The translations under genes and the position numbers were made by a program. The notes below the pieces were generated by a model. The model had not been told where the DNA came from, made no database searches, and saw only the letters and a program-made list of their open reading frames with translations. Shown piece after piece: positions 24,568-33,476 of a stretch of DNA of 64,000 nt (positions within the stretch are counted from its first letter, which is position 1; every line of letters begins with the position of its first letter). Source of the stretch: Labedella endophytica (GTDB taxonomy: Bacteria > Actinomycetota > Actinomycetes > Actinomycetales > Microbacteriaceae); contig NZ_RZGZ01000002.1 in assembly GCF_003990045.1 (NCBI RefSeq), positions 1,364,001 to 1,428,000 on the forward strand. The letters are read 5' to 3'.

Positions 24568-25368
24568 TCAGAGGGAGTGGTGGCGGCCGATGGGGACGAC
24601 GAGGGGCGTGCCCGTCACGGGGTCGTCGATCACGCGGGAGGACATACCGAAGACCGATTCGACGGTCTCGGGCGTGACGACCTCGCGCGGCGAACCGGAC
24701 GCGAAGACCCGACCCTCCTTCACGGCGAACAGGTGGTCGGCGTAGCGGGCGGCGAGGTTGAGGTCGTGGAGCACGATCACGATCGTCGTTCCGCGGGAGC
24801 GGTTGAGGTCCGTGAGCAGATCGAGCACGTCCACCTGGTGCGAGACGTCGAGGAACGTCGTGGGCTCGTCGAGCAGGAGCACGTCGGTCTGCTGCGCGAG
24901 TGCCATGGAGATCCACACGCGCTGGCGCTGCCCACCGGAGAGCTCGTCCACCGGGCGCTCAGCGAGCTCGAGCGATCCCGTCGCCTCGAGCGCCTCCGCG
25001 ACGGCCGCGTCGTCCTCGGCCGTCCACCGCGCGAACAGCCCCTGGTGCGGGTAGCGTCCTCGTCCCACGAGGTCAGCCACGACGATGCCCTCGGGGGCGA
25101 TCGGGGTCTGCGGGAGCAGCCCGAGCACCGTCGCGACCTTCTTCGTCGGCATCGCCGAGATGGGGGCGCCGTCGAGCAGCACCGTCCCCGATGTGGGCGC
25201 GAGCAGTCGCGCCATCGCTCGGAGCAGCGTCGACTTCCCGCAGGCGTTGGCACCCACGATGATGCTGATGCGCCCGGGGGGCACGGCCAGGTCGAGGGCG
25301 TCGAGGACGACGCGGTCGCCATAGGCGATCGTGGCGGCGTCGACCTCGAGGGTGTGGGACTCGGTCAC
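24568..25368 (-). CDS. Iron-siderophore ABC importer ATPase (FepC/FhuC-like)
   Basis: A 266-residue ATPase of the ferric-siderophore/heme importer class. Walker A is GANACGKSTLL, the signature is LSGGQRQRV, Walker B is LLLDEPTTFLD, and HDLNLAARYAD is the class-typical switch region. The GTG at 25368 overlaps the upstream permease stop by four bases (GTGA) and has GGGAGG upstream. It is the last gene of a four-gene operon (receptor, two permeases, ATPase) behind a DtxR-type iron box. Confidence 0.92.
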   Translation of the reverse strand: MTESHTLEVDAATIAYGDRVVLDALDLAVPPGRISIIVGANACGKSTLLRAMARLLAPTSGTVLLDGAPISAMPTKKVATVLGLLPQTPIAPEGIVVADLVGRGRYPHQGLFARWTAEDDAAVAEALEATGSLELAERPVDELSGGQRQRVWISMALAQQTDVLLLDEPTTFLDVSHQVDVLDLLTDLNRSRGTTIVIVLHDLNLAARYADHLFAVKEGRVFASGSPREVVTPETVESVFGMSSRVIDDPVTGTPLVVPIGRHHSL

Positions 25369-26438
25369 AGGGATCCTCCCGAGCGGTTGGAGCGGATGAG
25401 CAGGTAGAGAAGGTAGGGCGCGCCGATCGCACCCGTCACGATGCCGACGGGGAACGAGGTGTCGAACGCGAACTGCCCGAGCAGGTCGGCCGTGAGCACG
25501 AGCAGGCCGCCGACGAGACCGGCGGGGATCAGGAGCGAGCGTCCTCCCCCGACGAGTCGGGCGGCGATGGGGCCCGAGAGGAACGCGACGAACGCGATCG
25601 GTCCGGTGGTTGCGGTCGCGACCCCGGCGAGTGCCACGGCGACCACGACGAGGAGGAGCCGGGTACGGTCCACCCGCACCCCGAGCGCCGTCGCCGAGTC
25701 GTCCCCGAGCTGCATCGCCGTGAGCCGCCGCGTGAGCAGCATGATGGCGGGCAGCAGCACGACGAGGCTCGCCGCGAGCGGCGGGATGCCCTCCCAGAAC
25801 GCGCTCCCGAGGCTGCCGGTGAGCCACCGGAGGGCGGCCTGCACCTCGAAGGCGCTCGACTTGAGGAGCAGGTAGCTCACGACGCTGTCGAGCATCGCGC
25901 CCACGCCGATGCCGATGAGGATGAGCCGCGCGCCCGAGAGCCCGCTGCGGTAGGCCAGGAGGTAGATCGCGAGGGCGGTGCCGAGGCCGCACACGACGGC
26001 GAGGACGGACACACCCGCTCCCCCGAGACCGAGGACGGTGATCCCGAACACCGCGGCGGCACTCGCTCCCGACGTGATGCCGATCACGTCCGGACTCGCG
26101 AGAGCGTTCCGGAGCATCGTCTGGAACGTCACACCGGCGAGGCCGAACGCGACGCCGGCGAGAAGCCCGGTGATGGCGCGCGGGAGGCGCAACGTGCCGA
26201 CGGTGAAGGAGGCGCCGGGCACCTGCTCACCCAGGATCACGCGGAAGACCTCGGCGGGGGAATAGAACGTGTTGCCGACGCTCAGGGTCACGAGGAACAC
26301 GAGGACGAGCGCTGCGGCGAGCGCGCCCATGACGAACCCGCGGCGGCGACCGCGACGACGCCGAGCCGACCCGAGCCGGGCGGCGGCATCGCCCGTTGGA
26401 AGCGTCGTGGGCCGGGTGAGCACGTGTTCGCGCGTCAT
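25365..26438 (-). CDS. FecCD-family iron-siderophore permease
   Basis: A 357-residue permease of the BtuC/FecCD type with about ten hydrophobic helices. Family segments include LRLPRAITGLLAGVAFGLAG, NALASPDVIGITSGASAAAV and GLVGGLLVLTADLLGQ. The ATG at 26438 is one base after the stop of the companion permease (TGAGATG). A basic N-terminal extension of about 35 residues (RRRRGRRRG) lies in the cytosol. It forms the heteromeric channel with the next protein. Confidence 0.92.
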   Translation of the reverse strand: MTREHVLTRPTTLPTGDAAARLGSARRRRGRRRGFVMGALAAALVLVFLVTLSVGNTFYSPAEVFRVILGEQVPGASFTVGTLRLPRAITGLLAGVAFGLAGVTFQTMLRNALASPDVIGITSGASAAAVFGITVLGLGGAGVSVLAVVCGLGTALAIYLLAYRSGLSGARLILIGIGVGAMLDSVVSYLLLKSSAFEVQAALRWLTGSLGSAFWEGIPPLAASLVVLLPAIMLLTRRLTAMQLGDDSATALGVRVDRTRLLLVVVAVALAGVATATTGPIAFVAFLSGPIAARLVGGGRSLLIPAGLVGGLLVLTADLLGQFAFDTSFPVGIVTGAIGAPYLLYLLIRSNRSGGSL

Positions 26439-26439
26439 C

Positions 26440-27498
26440 TCACAGCTCCTTGAGCTTCTGTCGGCGCACGACGGCGATGAAGACCGGCGCCCCGATGAGG
26501 GCGGTGATGATGCCCACCTCGATGTCGCTCGGCCGGGTCACGACCCGCCCGACGACGTCGGCGAGAAGGAGCAGGAGAGCGCCGAAGCCCACCGAGTACG
26601 GAAGGATCCAGCGGTAGTCGCTCCCCACGAGCATGCGGGCGAAGTGGGGGACGACGAGTCCGACGAATCCGATGGGTCCGGCGACCGCGGTCGCCGCTCC
26701 GCAGAGGAGGACACCGCCGAGGGCAGCGACGGCGCGCGCGGTCTTGATGCGGCCGCCGAGCCCGGTCGCGAGCTCATCGCCGAGCGCGAGCGCGTCGAGC
26801 GAACGGGCGGAGAGCAGCGACAGTGCCGCTCCGACGACGAGGAACGGCAGCACCGTGCTCATCGCGTCCCAGTTCGCTCCGCCGATCCCACCGATCTGCC
26901 AGAACCGGAACACCTGCAGCGCATCGACGCGCGGCAGCACGATCGCGGAGACGAGTGACCCCAGCGCCGCCGTCGTCGCCGCGCCCGCGAGCGCGAGCTT
27001 CAGCGGGGTCGCCCCGCCGCGCCCGAGCGAGCCGACCGTGTAGACGAAGACGGCGCTCGCCGCGGCCCCGGCGATCGCCAACCAGATGTAGTCGGTGACG
27101 GTCGTCATGCCGAAGAACGCGATCCCGGCGACGACGAAGAGGGACGCACCGGTGTTGACGCCGAGGATTCCGGGATCCGCGAGCGGGTTCCGTGTCACGC
27201 CCTGCATGATCGCGCCGGAGAGTCCGAGGGCCGCTCCGACGAGGAGGCCGAGGACCGTTCTCGGGACGCGCGCGCGGACGGCTTCCTCGGCCAGCCCGGC
27301 GGCCGACGGGTCGGTGAAGGCGCGGAAGATCTCGTCGAGCGAGACCTCCCGCGAGCCGATCGCCACGGAGAGCACCGTCACGACGACGAGGCCGACCAGG
27401 CACCCGAATAATCCGAGCACCCGCCGTCGACGACGGGACGCCGACCGGGACCGCGAGGGTCCGGCCGGCGTCACGACGCGCGGGGGTGCGATGGTCAC
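26440..27498 (-). CDS. FecCD-family iron-siderophore permease
   Basis: A 352-residue second permease of the same importer, with VRARVPRTVLGLLVGAALGL, NPLADPGILGVNTGASLFVV and LADVVGRVVTRPSDIEVGI as family segments. I placed the start at the GTG at 27498, which overlaps the receptor stop (GTGA). The N terminus is basic (RSRSASRRRRRV). The two permeases are diverged paralogues rather than a recent duplication. Confidence 0.91.
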   Translation of the reverse strand: MTIAPPRVVTPAGPSRSRSASRRRRRVLGLFGCLVGLVVVTVLSVAIGSREVSLDEIFRAFTDPSAAGLAEEAVRARVPRTVLGLLVGAALGLSGAIMQGVTRNPLADPGILGVNTGASLFVVAGIAFFGMTTVTDYIWLAIAGAAASAVFVYTVGSLGRGGATPLKLALAGAATTAALGSLVSAIVLPRVDALQVFRFWQIGGIGGANWDAMSTVLPFLVVGAALSLLSARSLDALALGDELATGLGGRIKTARAVAALGGVLLCGAATAVAGPIGFVGLVVPHFARMLVGSDYRWILPYSVGFGALLLLLADVVGRVVTRPSDIEVGIITALIGAPVFIAVVRRQKLKEL

Positions 27499-28538
27499 TC
27501 GGCGTTCTCGGCCGCCTGAGCGAACATCCCGGTGAGCTCGTCGAGCGACCACGGGATGGTGAGGGGCGAGGGGGTGAGGGTCGCGGCGATCGGCAGGCTG
27601 TTGTCCATGACGACGACGGAGCCGTTGGCGACGGCCGGGATCTGGGAGAGCAGCGGGTCGGCCTCGATCGACGGGATCGTCGTCTCGTCGCCGTAGACGA
27701 TGAGGATGTCGACGTCGTCGAAGGTGTCGGCGTTCTCGGCGCTCACGGTTCCGTAGAACTCGGGGTTCTCTTCGGAGAGCTCGATCAGGCTTTCGGGCAT
27801 CTCGAGACCGAAGTCCGTGAGGAACTTGTTCCGGGAATCCTCGGTGGAGTAGTAGCCGATCGTGCCGAGGTCGCCGGGGGTGAAGTAGCCGACCATGGCG
27901 GTCTTACCCTCGAGCGACGGCTCATCGGCGACGGCGTCGGCCATCTGCTTCTCGATGTCGGCGATCAGGGCGTCCGCCTCGGATTCGAGTCCGAGGGCCT
28001 TGCCGTCGAGCTCGGTCATCTCGCGCCATGTGCTGCCCCAGGGGTCGTTCGGGTAGGCGACGGTGGGGGCGATCTGGGAGAGGGTGTCGTAGTCCTCCTG
28101 CGTGAATCCGCCGTAGCCGCCGAGGATCACGTCGGGCGTCGTGTCGGCGACGGCCTCGAAGTCGAGAGCGGAGGCCTCGTCGAAGAGCACGGGCAGCTCA
28201 TCCGTGGCGCCGAGCTCCTCGAGCTTCTCGTACGTCCACGGGAGGATGCCGTCGCCGTCGTCGTCGCCGTACGTCTGCTTCGACATTCCGACCGGGACCA
28301 CGCCGAGCGCGAGCGCGACGTCCTGGTTGGCCCACTGGATGGTCGCGACCCGCTGCGGCTGAGCGTCGATCTCGGTCTCGCCGAACACGTGGTCGACGGT
28401 CACGGGGAAGACGCCGGACGACGCCGATCCGGAGGACTCGGACGACGGGGCGTCGGAGCCCCCGGCGCACGCGGAGAGGCTGAGAGCCCCGGCCGCCGCG
28501 AGGGCGATGACGGAGAGTGTTCGACGAGAAGTGCGCAC
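27495..28538 (-). CDS. Iron-siderophore-binding lipoprotein (FecB/FepB-like)
   Basis: A 347-residue class III receptor and first gene of the importer operon. The signal peptide ends in lipobox LSLSAC. A Ser/Gly linker precedes a FecB-type fold (RVATIQWANQDVALALG, PDVILGGYGGFTQEDYDTL). The ATG at 28538 lies 24 nt downstream of a DtxR/IdeR-like box, so the operon should be repressed by iron. The cargo may be a hydroxamate or catecholate siderophore; no siderophore biosynthesis gene is in the window. Confidence 0.92.
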   Translation of the reverse strand: MRTSRRTLSVIALAAAGALSLSACAGGSDAPSSESSGSASSGVFPVTVDHVFGETEIDAQPQRVATIQWANQDVALALGVVPVGMSKQTYGDDDGDGILPWTYEKLEELGATDELPVLFDEASALDFEAVADTTPDVILGGYGGFTQEDYDTLSQIAPTVAYPNDPWGSTWREMTELDGKALGLESEADALIADIEKQMADAVADEPSLEGKTAMVGYFTPGDLGTIGYYSTEDSRNKFLTDFGLEMPESLIELSEENPEFYGTVSAENADTFDDVDILIVYGDETTIPSIEADPLLSQIPAVANGSVVVMDNSLPIAATLTPSPLTIPWSLDELTGMFAQAAENAE

Positions 28539-28562
28539 GGAAGTCCTTCGAAAGATGCGGGA

Positions 28563-28581
28563 TTAGGCTTGCCTATCCTAA
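28563..28581. promoter_or_regulatory. DtxR/IdeR-type iron box
   Basis: TTAGGCTTGCCTATCCTAA matches the consensus TTAGGTTAGCCTAACCTAA at 16 of 19 positions, keeps the dyad symmetry, and lies directly before the siderophore receptor gene. Repression by an iron-loaded DtxR/IdeR protein is expected. Confidence 0.88.
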
Positions 28582-28630
28582 GCGCAAGTCCCGAGCATTC
28601 GAAAGTCCGTCAGGACAACCCCCTCCAACT

Positions 28631-28696
28631 CCCCTGGGGTGTCGCAATCTGTTGCCTCCCGGGCACTGGAGGCAACAGAATGCGACACCCCCGGGG
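28631..28696. terminator. 29-bp near-perfect inverted repeat, family 1 copy B
   Basis: Arms 28631-28659 and 28668-28696 pair at 27 of 29 positions around an 8-nt loop. It begins 11 nt past the HAD-phosphatase stop and precedes the iron box. The arm core GGTGTCGCAATCTGTTGCC is the same element as the hairpin at 2794-2859. Confidence 0.8.
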
Positions 28697-28707
28697 AGCG
28701 GGGTGAG

Positions 28708-29526
28708 TCAGACGGAGAGGGAGAGGTGCTCCGTGAGGGCCAGGGCGAGGCCGTTCTCGGTGATGGATGCGGTGCGCGCGTTCGCGACGGCCGCGACCTC
28801 GTCGGGAGCCTGTCCCATCGCCACGGCGATGCCGCCGCTCGCGACGGCCCACTCGAGCATCTCGATGTCGTTGCGGCCGTCTCCCGCGACGAGCACACGA
28901 TCGCTCGCGACGCCGAGCGCCTCCCGCACGTGCTCGAGGGCCGTCGACTTGTTGACGCCCTGCGGCGCGATGTCGAGCCAGGCCGTCCAACCGATCGAGT
29001 AGGCGACCTGATGCAGCCCCATGCGCTCGACGCTCTCGAGGAACTCCTGCTCGTCCTGGCCCGGCGACACCACGACCACACGGAGCACGGGCTCGTCGAA
29101 GAGGCGCTCGAACGCCACCTTCTCGGCGTTCTCGAGCGTCCAGTCGACCATGCCCTCCGTGTACTTCCGGAAGCCGTCCGGGAGCTCGACCATGTACCGG
29201 CCGTCGTCGAGGGCCGCATGGATCGTCTCGAGCACGGGACGGGCGTCGAAGGTCTCGATGAGGTGCCGCCGGTAGCCGGACGCTTCGGCGGCATCGCGCT
29301 TCATCACGAGGGCGCCGTTCGCGCACACGACGTACTCGGGCTCGAGCCCGAGCATCTCGAGCACGGGCTGCGTGGAGTCCCAGCTGCGGCCGGTCGCGAG
29401 GGTCACGATGTCACCAGCGGCCGCAGCCGCACGCACGGCGTCGCGCACCTCGTCGGCGAGCGAGCCGTCCTCGCCGAGGATCGTGCCATCGATGTCGAGG
29501 GCGACGAGTCTCATCCCGTCGCTCAT
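28708..29526 (-). CDS. HAD-superfamily (Cof-type) phosphatase
   Basis: A 272-residue cytosolic phosphatase of HAD subclass IIB. Motif I is LDIDGTILG with the nucleophile and acid Asp residues, motif II is LATGR, and motif IV is [12 protein letters not shown]. The cap domain lies between about 85 and 190. It overlaps the seryl-tRNA synthetase stop by four bases (ATGA), so the two are cotranscribed. Linkage to serS is recurrent in actinobacteria in my recollection. Substrates of this class are sugar phosphates, FMN or pyridoxal phosphate; which one is not evident. Confidence 0.9.
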   Translation of the reverse strand: MSDGMRLVALDIDGTILGEDGSLADEVRDAVRAAAAAGDIVTLATGRSWDSTQPVLEMLGLEPEYVVCANGALVMKRDAAEASGYRRHLIETFDARPVLETIHAALDDGRYMVELPDGFRKYTEGMVDWTLENAEKVAFERLFDEPVLRVVVVSPGQDEQEFLESVERMGLHQVAYSIGWTAWLDIAPQGVNKSTALEHVREALGVASDRVLVAGDGRNDIEMLEWAVASGGIAVAMGQAPDEVAAVANARTASITENGLALALTEHLSLSV

Positions 29527-30788
29527 CGGATCGGGGTCGCCACGTCGAGGCCGCCGAGGTACGGGCGCAGCACCTCGGGGATGACGACCGAGCCGTCCTC
29601 CTGCTGGTGCGTCTCGAGGATCGCCACGAGCCAGCGCGTGGTGGCGAGGGTGCCGTTGAGCGTGGCGACGGGGCTCGTCTTCCCATCCTCCCCGCGCGAG
29701 CGGATGCCGAGGCGGCGCGCCTGGAACGTCGTGCAGTTGGAGGTGGACGTGAGCTCGCGGTACGCGTCCTGCGTGGGCACCCACGCCTCGACGTCGAACT
29801 TCCGGGCGGCACTCGATCCGAGGTCCCCGGCGGCCGTGTCGATCACGCGGTACGACAGACCGAGGTCCGTCATCATGCGCTCCTGGTAGCCGAGGAGCCT
29901 CTCGTGCTCGGCCTCCGCGTCGTCCGGCGTGGTGTGCACGAACATCTCGAGCTTGTTGAACTGGTGCACGCGGATGATCCCGCGGGTGTCCTTGCCGTAG
30001 GAACCGGCCTCCCGGCGGTAGCACGTGGACCAGCCGGCGTAGCGGAGTGCGCCCTCGCCGAGGTCGAGGATCTCGTCGGCGTGGTACCCGGCGAGCGCGA
30101 CCTCGCTCGTGCCCGTGAGGTAGAGGTCGTCGTCCGGGAGGTAGTAGATCTCGTCCTTGTGCGCCCCGAGGAACCCTGTGCCCTCCATGATCTCCGGCTT
30201 CACGAGCGTCGGCGTGATGAGCGGCACGAAGCCCGCTTCGAGGGCCCGGTCGAGCGCGAGGTTCATGAGCGCGAGCTCGAGACGTGCCCCGATGCCGCGG
30301 AGGAAGTAGAAGCGCGCGCCCGAGACCTTCGTGCCGCGCGTCATGTCGATGGCGCCGAGCAGCTCGCCGATCTCGAGGTGGTCACGCGGCTCGAAGTCGA
30401 ACGCGGGGCGGTCCCCGACCTCGCGGAGCGTGACGAAGTCGTCCTCCCCGCCCGGCGGGACGCCGTCGATGACGATGTTCTGGATCTGCTTCATCGCCTC
30501 GGCGAAGCGCGCATCGGCGTCGTTCTGCTCCTGCTGTGCGCCCTTCACCTGCTCCGAGAGGCCTTTCGCCTCGGCGACGAGGGCGGCCTTCTCCTCCTTG
30601 GGAGCCTGCGCGACGCGCTTTCCGTGCGCGTTCTGCTCGGCGCGGAGCGTCTCGAAACGGGTGATCGCAGCGCGCTTGGCGGAGTCGGCCTCGAGTGCCG
30701 CGGAGACGGCCTCGACGGAGGCACCACGTGCTTCCTGTGAGCGGCGGACGAGGTCGGGGTTCTCACGGAGGAGCGCGGGATCGATCAC
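29523..30788 (-). CDS. serS: Seryl-tRNA synthetase
   Basis: A 421-residue class II synthetase that charges tRNA-Ser. The N-terminal coiled-coil arm spans about 1-110, rich in Lys, Glu and Gln. The catalytic domain shows [40 protein letters not shown] (motif 2) and [13 protein letters not shown] with the motif 3 Arg later in [13 protein letters not shown]. The length is standard. The start ATG at 30788 is 35 nt from the divergent lipid-kinase start. Two of its substrate tRNA genes lie in this window. Confidence 0.97.
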   Translation of the reverse strand: MIDPALLRENPDLVRRSQEARGASVEAVSAALEADSAKRAAITRFETLRAEQNAHGKRVAQAPKEEKAALVAEAKGLSEQVKGAQQEQNDADARFAEAMKQIQNIVIDGVPPGGEDDFVTLREVGDRPAFDFEPRDHLEIGELLGAIDMTRGTKVSGARFYFLRGIGARLELALMNLALDRALEAGFVPLITPTLVKPEIMEGTGFLGAHKDEIYYLPDDDLYLTGTSEVALAGYHADEILDLGEGALRYAGWSTCYRREAGSYGKDTRGIIRVHQFNKLEMFVHTTPDDAEAEHERLLGYQERMMTDLGLSYRVIDTAAGDLGSSAARKFDVEAWVPTQDAYRELTSTSNCTTFQARRLGIRSRGEDGKTSPVATLNGTLATTRWLVAILETHQQEDGSVVIPEVLRPYLGGLDVATPIR

Positions 30789-30823
30789 AGGGCCCAGTCT
30801 ATGCGGCGGGGTAGGTTGTCCCC

Positions 30824-31864
30824 ATGGGAGCTGCGGAGTCGAGATGGGCCGCGGTCGTCTACAACCCGGTGAAGATCGACGTCGATACGCTCCGTCCGAT
30901 CATCGAGCTCGCGGCGGTCTCCGAGGGCTGGGGCGAGACGCGTTGGGCGGAGACGAGCGTCGAGGACCCGGGTGCCGGGATCACGAGCGCCCTCGTCGCC
31001 GACGGCGCCGCCATGGTCTTCGCCGCCGGTGGTGACGGCACGGTTCGCTCGGTCGCCGAGGCGCTCGGGGAGACGGGCGTCCCGCTCGCGATCCTGCCCT
31101 CCGGTACCGGCAACCTCCTGGCACGCAACCTCGATCTCGTCCTCTCCGACGTGTCGCAGAGCGTGACCCACGCCTTCACCGGCACCACGCGCAACATCGA
31201 TCTCGGCGACGTGCGCATCGAGCGCGAGGACGGCTCGATCGACTCCCACGCCTTCCTCGTGATGGCCGGGGTCGGTATCGACGCGCGCATCATGGCGAGC
31301 ACGAACCCGGCGCTCAAGCGCGCCGTCGGCTGGCTCGCCTACGTGGACGCCGGCCTCCGCGCGATCCCGACCGCGAAGCCGTTCCGCGTCCGCTACCGCC
31401 TCGAGGGGCGGCACGAGCACAGCGCCCACGTCTCGACCGTGATCGTCGGCAACTGCGGGCTGCTCCCCGGCGGGATCGAGCTGCTCCCCGACGCGGCCGT
31501 CGACGACGGTCTCCTCGACATCGCCGTCCTCCAGCCGAAGGGGATCTGGGGCTGGGTGCAGGTATGGCGGCGGGTCACGTGGCAGAACCGCGCCTTGCGC
31601 CGCTCGAGCATCGGCCGCCAGATCATCAAGGCGCGGGCGCGCGGCGTCGCGTCGAAGACGATCACCTACCTGCGCAGCTCCGGCGTGCTCCTGACCCTCG
31701 ACGAGTCGAACGAGATCGAGCTCGACGGCGACGGCGTGGGGAGCGGGCGCTCCGTCCGCTTCACGACGCGGCCGGGTGTCCTCGGTGTCCGCGTTCCGCA
31801 TCCCACGACGACCGCCCGGCGGGGCGAGGCCGGTAGCGCGAGGCCGCCACGAGCATCCCGGTGA
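30824..31864 (+). CDS. Diacylglycerol/lipid kinase family protein
   Basis: A 346-residue lipid kinase of the DgkB/YegS/LCB5 family, which phosphorylates diacylglycerol or related lipids at the membrane face. The nucleotide motif is [16 protein letters not shown], followed by [14 protein letters not shown] and the C-terminal beta-sandwich with [12 protein letters not shown]. The start ATG at 30824 directly precedes the domain. The last 104 nt overlap, in the opposite direction, the 3' end of the membrane-protein gene at 31761. The Arg/Pro-rich tail after about residue 320 is unlike the family and may be a run-on through an old terminator region. Confidence 0.9.
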   Translation: MGAAESRWAAVVYNPVKIDVDTLRPIIELAAVSEGWGETRWAETSVEDPGAGITSALVADGAAMVFAAGGDGTVRSVAEALGETGVPLAILPSGTGNLLARNLDLVLSDVSQSVTHAFTGTTRNIDLGDVRIEREDGSIDSHAFLVMAGVGIDARIMASTNPALKRAVGWLAYVDAGLRAIPTAKPFRVRYRLEGRHEHSAHVSTVIVGNCGLLPGGIELLPDAAVDDGLLDIAVLQPKGIWGWVQVWRRVTWQNRALRRSSIGRQIIKARARGVASKTITYLRSSGVLLTLDESNEIELDGDGVGSGRSVRFTTRPGVLGVRVPHPTTTARRGEAGSARPPRASR

Positions 31865-32228
31865 TCGCGAGCACGAGCCCGATGGCGATCGGGGTCGTCA
31901 CGAGGCGCGGGGCCCACGGCCGGGTCAGCGTCACGACCTCGTTCCCTCCGCGGAAGGCGCCGAAGGTGATGGCGATGTACCCGTCCCGGGGGACGAGGTC
32001 CACGCGGGGGACGGCATCGTTCACGAGGGACTCCGTCACCGCTCGTCGCACGAACGCCGGCGTGTCCATGAGGTCCACGAAATATTCGGACCCCGGCTGC
32101 TGAGACGCCGCTGCCTCGATCTCCGTCCTCACGGTCTCCACGCGCGCACGGGACTCGGCGACGAGGAGAGCCGCGCCGCCGACGACGAGCACCATGACCG
32201 CGGTCACGAGGGCGACCGCCCGCCTCAT
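31761..32228 (-). CDS. Two-helix membrane protein of unknown function
   Basis: A 155-residue protein with helices at about 4-22 and 111-129 and an extracytoplasmic region of about 85 residues between them. The pattern resembles the protein encoded just upstream: AALLVAESRARVETV against AALVVADAQSRTAAA, ITFGAFRGGN against ATYGAFGGVF, and RPWAPRLVTTPIAIG against RPWAARLIVAPVAVG. The two are therefore tandem paralogues. Its 3' end overlaps the convergent lipid-kinase gene by 104 nt. It overlaps its paralogue by ATGA. No known domain is recognised; it is part of a three-gene membrane operon. Confidence 0.75.
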   Translation of the reverse strand: MRRAVALVTAVMVLVVGGAALLVAESRARVETVRTEIEAAASQQPGSEYFVDLMDTPAFVRRAVTESLVNDAVPRVDLVPRDGYIAITFGAFRGGNEVVTLTRPWAPRLVTTPIAIGLVLAITGMLVAASRYRPRPAGRSSWDAERGHRGHPAAS

Positions 32229-32671
32229 GCCGGATCGCCTCCGACGCGCTGTCGTGGCGACCAGCCGGCGGCGGCCACGAGGAGTGCCGTCGCGAGGAGC
32301 ACTCCGCCGACGGCGACGGGGGCCACGATCAACCGCGCAGCCCAGGGGCGCTCGAGCGGGATGTAGGAGAAGACCCCGCCGAACGCGCCGTACGTTGCTC
32401 CGAGGAAGTTCCGGTTGGGCTCGGTGGCCAAGTCCGGCAGGGGACCGTCGTTCGCGATCGAGTCCGCGACGATGGATCGCAGGAGCGTCTCGCGGTTACC
32501 GACCTCGTACCCGTCTTGCGTCGCGTAATAGTCGACGAGCTCGTCCACGACCTGCTGTGCGGCCGCCGTCCGCGACTGCGCATCCGCGACCACGAGGGCA
32601 GCGCCCCCGAGGATGAGGATCACGCCGATCGCCGCGATCACGACGACGACCAGGCGTCGGACGCGCGTCAT
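32225..32671 (-). CDS. Two-helix membrane protein, paralogue of the 31761-32228 product
   Basis: A 148-residue protein with helices at about 7-28 and 110-133 and an outside loop of about 80 residues. The start ATG at 32671 overlaps the upstream gene (ATGA), and its stop overlaps the downstream paralogue in the same way. Shared blocks with the paralogue are listed there. The loop has conserved aromatic residues and no Cys. Function unknown. Confidence 0.75.
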   Translation of the reverse strand: MTRVRRLVVVVIAAIGVILILGGAALVVADAQSRTAAAQQVVDELVDYYATQDGYEVGNRETLLRSIVADSIANDGPLPDLATEPNRNFLGATYGAFGGVFSYIPLERPWAARLIVAPVAVGGVLLATALLVAAAGWSPRQRVGGDPA

Positions 32672-33438
32672 GGGTGCGACGCCGGCGACTCGCGTCCGAC
32701 GGCTCCACCGAGGGGCGGGTCCTGCTCGGCCGTGGACGCGGGTCGCCAGCGGACGGCGACGAAGACGATCACGGCCAGGATCGCCGCGATTCCGAGGACG
32801 AACAGCACGGGCCCGAGCGACCACCCGATCTGCATCGACACGAGCTCGGCCACCGGATCCGGCGCCTCCTCCGACGATTGCTCGCCGCCGAAGATCATCC
32901 CGCTCTGCGCGAAGTCGACGTAGATCGTCTCGAGCGCCGAGCGGAACATCTGGAAGCCCACGAGCGCGAGGACGGCGCCTCCTGCGACGAGTCCGATGAG
33001 GTACGGGTTCCTCCACGGGGCCACGGACGACGCAGCAGCCGGCGGCGGACCGGGGCGCGCGTCCGATCCGGATGAGCCGCCACCCACGACGACCATGGGC
33101 TCGGCCTTCGCGTCGTGGGTCGCCGACGTGTCGCGTTCGTCGGCCCCACCGTCGCGCTCGAGCTCACCGAATGGAGACCACTCGGGCATGCTGACACGCG
33201 GGGACTCCGCGTCGCGCGGGGCGGTCGCGCCGCGAGGGCCCGCCGTACGAGCACGCGGCCCCTCGGTTCCATCGGGCTGGGGAGGGGCGAAGAGATCCTC
33301 GTCCGACGAACGCCTCGCGCGCGAACGCCGGGACGGCGCCGCACCGTCCGCCGGCGCCTCGCCACCGTGCACGGCGGGGTCGTACCCGCGCTGATAGATC
33401 GGGTCGTGCCGGGGATCGAGTCCCTGCGACTCTGCCAT
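32668..33438 (-). CDS. Membrane protein with long acidic/Pro-rich cytosolic N terminus
   Basis: A 256-residue protein. About 140 residues of low-complexity hydrophilic sequence (MAESQGLDPRHDPIYQRGYD, then SRRSRARRSSDEDLF and PGPPPAAAS) precede two hydrophobic helices near 147-165 and 206-227. The arrangement of a short outside loop between two helices is like that of the two proteins downstream. The ATG at 33438 was chosen as the first Met after the pheA stop region, 38 nt from it. It may be a scaffold or partner for the two paralogues; no function is recognised. Confidence 0.75.
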   Translation of the reverse strand: MAESQGLDPRHDPIYQRGYDPAVHGGEAPADGAAPSRRSRARRSSDEDLFAPPQPDGTEGPRARTAGPRGATAPRDAESPRVSMPEWSPFGELERDGGADERDTSATHDAKAEPMVVVGGGSSGSDARPGPPPAAASSVAPWRNPYLIGLVAGGAVLALVGFQMFRSALETIYVDFAQSGMIFGGEQSSEEAPDPVAELVSMQIGWSLGPVLFVLGIAAILAVIVFVAVRWRPASTAEQDPPLGGAVGRESPASHP

Positions 33439-33476
33439 GGGTCTCCCTGTCCTTCCGTCGTCCGGGTCGCGGTCCG

